Positions 9,481 to 14,296 of a stretch of DNA of 14,296 nucleotides are shown here, piece by piece. How positions within the stretch are numbered: the stretch's first letter is position 1; every line of letters begins with the position of its first letter. Location: the NCBI GenBank assembly GCA_004151065.3, contig NWUY0300013507.1, forward strand, positions 19,478 through 33,773, read 5' to 3'. The DNA is from Larix sibirica (Eukaryota; Streptophyta; Pinopsida; Pinales; Pinaceae). The notes under the pieces were generated by a model that was not told where the DNA came from, did not search any database, and saw only the letters and a list, made by a program, of their open reading frames with translations. Position numbers and translations under genes: made by a program.

Positions 9481-10200
9481 GACAATGACCTTGCTCAGGC
9501 TGAGTACCAAGCTGTCGGGACAAAGGGAACGGAAAAAGACAGATCCCGAATAGGTGTACGAAGGAAGGTGGGTCTCCGAATAATGTGAACATAAAATCCA
9601 AAATACAACAAAACTTAGGTTAAACCAACATCTTAAGGATGAGGAAATCTGTAAACCTTAGAACTATGGCATATGAGGAGTAAAAAATATAAAGAACAAA
9701 ACCTAGATAAAAGTTTCCAACTGTAAGCTTTTGGTGAAAAAAAAAAACCCACAAACTAGCACTCGAGAGGTTATAAGGTAACCTGAAAATCCTAGATCAA
9801 AGATGCCAAAGGATTGTGACAGCTGGAAGAAACAAATTTTCACTTTTTTCTCTTGGTTGGTACTCGGTTGATCAGAAAGATCAGCTTGACTCCAAGTCCT
9901 GCTGTCAACAATCCCCCAACATCCTATTAGAGTTTTCAGAGAAACCCCAAACTGTAGCTTACTCTTCTCCATCTTCCAATAACAATTTTAACATTATAAA
10001 AATAAAATTAAGTCAGTCATATCAAAATTAGATTATGGAAAAAAATTATATAAATATTTTAAGAAATAAAATTGTAGACATTATAAAGTTATATAACTAA
10101 AATTATGTGGTTTTATCATATTAATTTAAATTATAGTGAAAGTAATTCAAATTTATATTGTAACATTGAATATAACAATGTTATATTTTTCAAGGGATAT
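9481..10200. other. AT-rich, unassigned stretch upstream of the LINE
   Basis: No recognisable protein is found on either strand. Overlapping short frames near 9703-10031 look like chance. An A run lies at about 9737-9747. The endonuclease domain expected upstream of the LINE linker is not visible here, supporting 5' truncation near 9400-9600. From about 10000 to 10200 the sequence is strongly AT-rich. Confidence 0.45.
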
Positions 10201-11020
10201 CATTAGGAATTAGGATGGAGTTTGGCTCCAAGAAGCGATTCGAAGGAGTACGTTAGATATTTGTTGGTGATGTCTGGTGGCAGCTTTGAGGGTGAATCCT
10301 GGAAGAAACATGAGTAAGCTGGTCTCTGAGTACATTGCAGGGTCATTATGGATTCTGGGAGGATAACTTTAGAATTCTGAGGATCGTGCCATTGATCTGT
10401 GCAATATGAGGGGCTGCTTTATGTTGGCTCTGCGGAGATCCTTCCCTGTGTGGGGTTCCAGTGCGAGTTGAAAACTATTGCGACTGGAGCTGTGCTAATG
10501 GACACAATCGCGGAGTAGCTAGATTCAGGGATCGATGCTGGGTGTTTTCTTTCCTGGTAATTGCGTTCTGGTGGATCCGAGCTGTAGATGATTGAGATTA
10601 TCTTGATTATTTGACCACTGCCGGGGTCCATCCAGCTTGCTTGCAGGCTGTGAGATTAATGGGGCAGGCTGTGAGGTTATCGCTTTCTTGTTTATGATGG
10701 TGAGTGTTCACTACTGCTGATCTTTAATTTGGGACGCTGTGGTAGTATTCCTTGCCTGAATACTACTCTGGACAAGTTTCTGGGAAGGGATTATTCCTCT
10801 TTCTATTTTCTTGCACATTTTCCCATTGGATCCTGCCTTTTTATCTGTTCATTGTGTATTTCGATTGGCCCATTAGCTGGCAGCTGTGTGGTGCATTGAT
10901 GGCGGTCCCGGGGAGAGAGGATGCATTGGATGACGATTTCCAGCCACGAACAGGGATGTCTGCCAAGGCTGACTCAATTAAAATCCCAGTTAAGAAGGTC
11001 AAAGAACGTAAGAGACTGGA
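10201..11020 (+). other. GC-richer block, possible 5' part of a LINE-like transcript
   Basis: Composition changes abruptly from the AT-rich left flank. A plus-strand frame is open from 10752, but its first half (a Phe/Leu-rich stretch) looks untranslated. The more protein-like part starts at ATG 10899 and reads acidic, then QPRTGMSAKADSIKIPVKK, then a basic run (KERKRL) before the N at 11021. The motif PRTGMSAKADS recurs as PRAGIFEKADS at 14253-14284, in frame with the other GC-rich block. The basic tail would fit a nuclear or nucleic-acid-binding protein such as a LINE ORF1, but no domain is recognised. A host exon remains possible. Confidence 0.3.
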
Positions 11021-11021
11021 N

Positions 11022-11684
11022 GGAAACACCACTTGAAGTATTTTTTGGAACAAAGCTTATCATTCTTGGATCAACATAAATGGGTCATATTGTTCCTTGG
11101 ATATTATTACGAGATCATCTACAGAAAGGAAAAAGATAATGTTGCGGAAAATGATTTAGTAAGGAAATGTGAAGAAGAGGGATCCCTCTTTGACTTATGT
11201 TCTTTTAGTACAAGAATGGGTAGAAAAAGAATGACAAAAATGGCTCCCCAGTGTTACTACATCTTAGCTCATCAAGCAATATAAGGGATATCCCAAAATT
11301 AACCAACTATCGAATAGCCCTTCACCAAATTTTTACTACCCATATAATATTTTCCTAGACATAGGCTAGGTATTTTACAACTTAGTTATCCAAGAACACT
11401 CCGAGATCTACCCAATACTTCATGTGAATGGTGTGGGTCAAAATTTTCAAGTTCAAACTCCATTACTAGAAATCGATGCAAAAGGCTCCATTTGGGTTCA
11501 CCTCACAGTTTTTTGGGCCACATAAGAGACTCACTTGCACTAGGGAATAGACAAGGAATTTCTACCCCAATGGAAGGATGTGCATCTAGAATACTCTACT
11601 TGGGAATTATTATCCCTTTTACAACAATTTCCCGTCTCCATCCTTGAGGACAAGGCCACTTTTGAATGGGAGGAGGCATCTTAG
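11022..11684 (+). pseudogene. pol: Ty3/gypsy chromovirus pol tail: RNase H end, integrase C-terminus, chromodomain; integrase core missing
   Basis: From about 11027 the frame reads LKYFLEQSLSFLDQHKWV, then YEIIYRKEKDNV and KCEEEGSLF, the C-terminus of a gypsy RNase H with the connection that follows it. A shift near 11195-11199 moves to a frame that runs to the TAG at 11682-11684. It holds VQEWVEKE and, soon after, FYYPYNIF (where GPY/F is expected), QEHSEIYPILHV, VQTPLLEIDAKGSIWV and a chromodomain: KEFLPQWKDVHLEYSTWELL, then LLQQFPVSILEDKATF. The integrase HHCC finger and catalytic core, normally some 250 residues, are absent. Stops lie at 11232, 11265, 11367, 11523 and 11541. Chromodomains steer integration towards particular chromatin marks; this copy is dead. 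Confidence 0.88.
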
Positions 11685-11708
11685 GGTCCTAACCTAACCC
11701 CCTTATTT

Positions 11709-12078
11709 TGTTAATGTACAAGTGCATAAGGCCCATTAGTTAGATAGCGGGTAGTGTCTTATTGTAAAAAGGCCTTTCTAATTGAATAAATCCCCCTAGG
11801 TGATTGAACCTCATTAATAGCAGAACGACAAGTAGTTAGGACTTTAGATATTGAAACATTATATATAGAGTAGTAAGATATGTAATGTTTAGGAAATAAT
11901 TGTTATTGTATTTGGAGCTTTTCTTTTGGTGGTTTCCCCCTTGAAGAGGAAAGTGAATGTAGCTATTTATTTTATCTATTATCTCTTGTAATTTTTTTAT
12001 ATTTTCTACAAATTTATGGGTTAATTAAGCATATTACACTTATCATCATCCTTAGATGTCTTCTAATAGGTTCTAACA
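11709..12078 (+). mobile_element. Candidate 3' LTR of the chromovirus
   Basis: The segment begins TGTTA and ends TAACA, a 5-bp terminal inverted repeat of the TG...CA type, 24 nt after the pol stop. A TATA-like run (TATATATA, 11860-11867) lies about 150 bp inside. No clear polypurine tract precedes it and no second copy was found upstream of gag, so the boundaries rest on the terminal motif and position only. Confidence 0.4.
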
Positions 12079-12087
12079 TAAAAATAA

Positions 12088-12108
12088 AATCCATTCAAAG
12101 AATGGATT
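12088..12108. repeat. Perfect 9-bp hairpin with AAA loop
   Basis: AATCCATTC (12088-12096) pairs with GAATGGATT (12100-12108). It lies between the candidate chromovirus LTR and the antisense primer-binding site. It could be a transposon footprint or chance in AT-rich DNA. Confidence 0.75.
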
Positions 12109-12170
12109 AACATAGGGTGATGTATGGGGTTGTGAGTATATGTTGACTCTCCCTTATTAGATCCTCATCG

Positions 12171-12182
12171 GCTCTGATACCA
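12171..12182 (-). promoter_or_regulatory. Primer-binding site for initiator tRNA-Met, minus-strand LTR retrotransposon
   Basis: The minus strand reads TGGTATCAGAGC, the standard plant retrotransposon primer-binding site complementary to the 3' end of initiator tRNA-Met. Two bases separate it from an LTR end (minus strand ...GATCCAAACA, plus strand TGTTTGGATC from 12185). In an intact element the tRNA primes minus-strand DNA synthesis here. Confidence 0.85.
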
Positions 12183-12184
12183 CA

Positions 12185-12750
12185 TGTTTGGATCAAAAGT
12201 CAATCAACAATTTAACAATCACAGACATAAAAACACAAAAAACAGAAATATCCATAAAATCTCACCTTGTATTAATCTATCAAATCTCCCATGATACACT
12301 AATGGAGTATAATGAGTTCCCTTATATAAACACAAACATCCATAAAAACTCACTTTGTATTAATCTAACAAATCTATCATGAGATAATATAGTATAATTA
12401 GTTCCTTTATATAAACACAAATATCCATAAAAACTCACCTTATATGAATCTAGCAAATCTCTCATGATACAATTGAGTGTAATGAATTCCCTTATATAAC
12501 AATAGGTGATCATAACAACATTATGATAATAGGAGTGTTTATTCAACTATCTCGGTGCATAATTGTGGGATTTATTTTAGTTCAAATTGTGCATATTGGA
12601 AGAATGGTGTATTTATATGTAACCATCTTCAGAATGGTTTTTAATATCATTAATAATCATGGATTTGACAAAAATCAATTTGAAGCTCTATAAGTACAAA
12701 AACACAATTACTAAAATTCTAACCAAATTCTCTGTTTTTGTTATATTAAA
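12185..12750 (-). mobile_element. 5' LTR (R/U5 side) of a minus-strand retrotransposon, outer end undefined
   Basis: The LTR inner end is fixed at 12185 by the adjacent primer-binding site. Reading away from it (upward in coordinates) come AT-rich U5-like sequence and then three tandem copies of a unit with a TATATAAGG-type box on the minus strand. The U3 end (CA on the plus strand) could not be located, so 12750 is only a placeholder. The internal domain that should follow at lower coordinates shows no recognisable gag, so this is an LTR plus leader fragment. Copia-type elements often use this primer, but the family is not proven. Confidence 0.65.
12250..12507 (-). repeat. Three tandem copies of an 85-88 bp TATA-box unit inside the LTR
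   Basis: The units start at 12250, 12338 and 12423 with ATCCATAAAA and end with CTTATATAA or TTTATATAA, which reads TTATATAAGG or TTATATAAAG on the minus strand. They share ATCTAxCAAATCTxxCATGA and TATAATxAGTTCC-like segments. Each unit therefore carries its own TATA-like element in the orientation of the LTR. Confidence 0.88.
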
Positions 12751-12990
12751 ACAAGTATATAAAAAAGCATCAAAATATATTATGCAAATACTCGTTGAAA
12801 ATCCCTCTATATCTACTACACATTCCTTTCAACGGGACATCATTTTGATCCTATATGCAATCATTCTATTACAACAAGTATAGAAAAAAGGAATCAAAAT
12901 GCATCATGCAACTAGTTGTTGGAAATCTCTCTATGTCCACTACACATTTCATTTGATGGGATATAATTTTGATCCTATATGTAAGACATA
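12751..12990 (+). repeat. Two-copy tandem repeat, 123-bp unit with internal inverted arms
   Basis: The copies run from 12751 to 12873 and from 12874 to about 12990. Both start ACAAGTATA and contain ATCAAAAT, then CTCTATRTCYACTACACATT, then ATTTTGATCCTATATG. ATCAAAAT and ATTTTGAT are inverted repeats within each copy (12769-12776 with 12842-12849; 12893-12900 with 12966-12973). It may be part of the U3 region of the neighbouring LTR. Confidence 0.8.
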
Positions 12991-13250
12991 AAATGGTATG
13001 AATCTGCGGAACCAAGGAGACACATGATTTCTCATTTTCTTTTTGGCATTTTCTATGTAAAACTCAACTAGGTAGTTCTTAGTCGATAAATAATTTAGGA
13101 TAATGTTCATGTGGGAAGGGACTAATTATAACACATCAACTTTGATGCCATCAAAGTCATATTAGTCAGAAAAAAAATAAAAAAATCATCAAGATATACT
13201 ACACTCACATGCTCATTTGTTAGATTTTGATGCCCATAATAGATATAAAA
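12991..13250. other. AT-rich spacer with a short palindrome
   Basis: The only clear structure is a perfect inverted repeat at 13139-13157 (ACTTTGATG, one base, CATCAAAGT). Composition changes sharply to GC-richer sequence after about 13250. Confidence 0.5.
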
Positions 13251-13652
13251 ATGAAGGAGAGGGAGCTCCAAGAACTTGCGGAATTTAGGAAGAGTTTGCA
13301 GTGATCGGGCGTTGGCGGATTGAAGAACCAGGGTTCTGAACCTTGGAGGTTTTCGGGTCTCGGTTTGCTGGTGAATGACTGGTCCAGCAGCATTATGGAT
13401 GAGTTATTGTTGAGGTTGGCCGGTGGAGGGTTTAGAACTTTTGCCGTGGATGCGTGATGGGCAATTTGGTGATGCAAGGGACCCCAGCGGATTGAGTGGT
13501 GACGTTTGCGGTCTGCTTGGGATTGTGGACTGGGGAGAGGTCCCTTTTAGAATCTGAGCCTTTTTTCTGGGGTTTCTGTCTTGACTATTTTGTTTATTGC
13601 TTGGAGTTAGGGTTTGCTGCACTGGCTGTGTTGAGGGACCGATGGGGGCGAC
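13250..13652 (+). other. GC-richer leader-like sequence
   Basis: Several short frames are open on both strands, including a Pro/Ser-rich minus-strand frame at 13404-13691 that appears to be a shadow of the plus-strand composition. No promoter element is confidently seen. It probably belongs to the same unit as the frame starting at 13653. Confidence 0.3.
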
Positions 13653-14296
13653 ATGGCGGAGGAGGTGGATTACACCTCGGTTGGAGCACATGATAGCGGG
13701 TTTTCGGATATTGGGTATGTCAATGCTGCGGTGGATGAGGCTGGAGCACTGTCTGGACCCTTCTTGACAGGCGGGGGGCCAAGGAACTTTACTGGGCCCG
13801 TGGACGCACTAGACATGGACGGGAAGATGATTGAATTACCTACCTCAGCACGGGCATCTTCACCGGTAAGCTCTCTGGGGATGGAGGGTTTAGAGGCAGA
13901 CCTTGCGTTCTTTCGGTCATCTGCAGGAATGGACGCTAACAGGTTCGACCTAGCTGGCCTATTGGGACAGACTCCTCAACCCCATCAGGGGTTATACACA
14001 AATTTCCCGTTGAGTACGGAAGCATTGAGAGTGGAGGGCCTCGAAACACTGCCAGGGAGTGGTAGATAGTGGTCGGAGTAGGGAGGTGTTTTGGACTCAT
14101 TTTCTATCGGTAATCTGGTTGGGTCGGCGGATATTCGTGGGTCTGTTGACAGGGGACTGGGTAGCGGTGAACTGAATCTTTCTGCCAGGGAACATGTAGC
14201 GGCTTCCATTGGAGATGGAGTCAATTTACCGGAGGTTGAATCTCTGCTAGTGCCACGAGCAGGGATCTTTGAGAAGGCAGACTCCCATCAAGCTAC
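13653..14296 (+). pseudogene. Unidentified reading frame in a GC-rich block, two in-frame stops, cut by the window end
   Basis: The frame opens at ATG 13653 (MAEEVDYTSVG) and runs 138 codons to TAG 14067. It then continues in the same frame past a second TAG at 14079 to the window edge. The protein is acidic, Gly/Ser/Ala/Leu-rich and apparently disordered, with no recognised domain. After the stops it reads GGVLDSFSIGNLVGSADI and ends with PRAGIFEKADS, which resembles PRTGMSAKADS at 10944-10975. Both stops could derive from TGG (Trp) by one G-to-A change, as W-W-S-E-W would be plausible there. The upstream GC-rich DNA (13250-13652) looks like leader. It could be the N-terminus of a LINE ORF1 or a host exon; I cannot tell which. 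Confidence 0.4.

Noticed and set aside
9703-10031. Overlapping frames on both strands next to the LINE, considered as the missing endonuclease
   Set aside because: None of the endonuclease signatures (such as a GDxN or SDH motif) is visible.
12250-12507. CRISPR-like array
   Set aside because: The repeats are long, imperfect and contiguous with no spacers, and lie inside a plant LTR.
12322-12546. 74-codon minus-strand frame with internal repeats
   Set aside because: It is a translation of the LTR tandem repeat, not a gene.
13404-13691. 95-codon Pro/Ser-rich minus-strand protein
   Set aside because: It is antisense to GC-rich leader and the start of the plus-strand frame; composition explains its openness.

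Overview
The window looks like plant nuclear DNA, AT-rich and dense with decayed retrotransposons. I favour a gymnosperm because the LINE and Ty3/gypsy remnants resemble conifer families as I remember them, but that is a recollection and not a search. I see no intact host gene, tRNA, rRNA, CRISPR array or prokaryotic feature. Three isolated N bases (208, 3144, 11021) mark it as draft assembly.

Layout, left to right. 1-2241: AT-rich sequence with no recognisable gene. 2242-3143 (+): gag remnant of a Ty3/gypsy element, ending inside the nucleocapsid zinc knuckle exactly at an N. 3145-3900 (-): fragment resembling the DUF4283 domain of plant LINE ORF1. 3901-6133: mostly non-coding, with three tandem repeats (126 bp, 74 bp and 28 bp units). 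6134-9480 (-): a 5'-truncated L1-type LINE carrying, in order, the endonuclease-RT linker, reverse transcriptase, zf-RVT and RNase H, broken by many frameshifts and stops. 9481-10200: AT-rich and unassigned. 10200-11020: a GC-richer block ending at an N. 11022-11684 (+): the RNase H tail, integrase C-terminus and chromodomain of a Ty3/gypsy chromovirus whose integrase core is missing, followed by a candidate LTR at 11709-12078. From 12171 upward on the minus strand: an initiator-tRNA-Met primer-binding site and a second, oppositely oriented LTR whose TATA-containing segment is present three times in tandem. 12751-12990: another tandem repeat. 13250-14296: a second GC-richer block with a long plus-strand frame, sharing a short in-frame motif with the first block.

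No part makes a working system. The gag at the left and the RNase H-chromodomain at the right have the same orientation and could be the two ends of one chromovirus with other material inside, but both breakpoints coincide with N bases, so an assembly join is an equally good explanation. The most interesting points are the triplicated LTR promoter unit, the in-frame loss of the integrase core, the short protein motif shared by the two GC-rich blocks, and N bases sitting on homology breakpoints.
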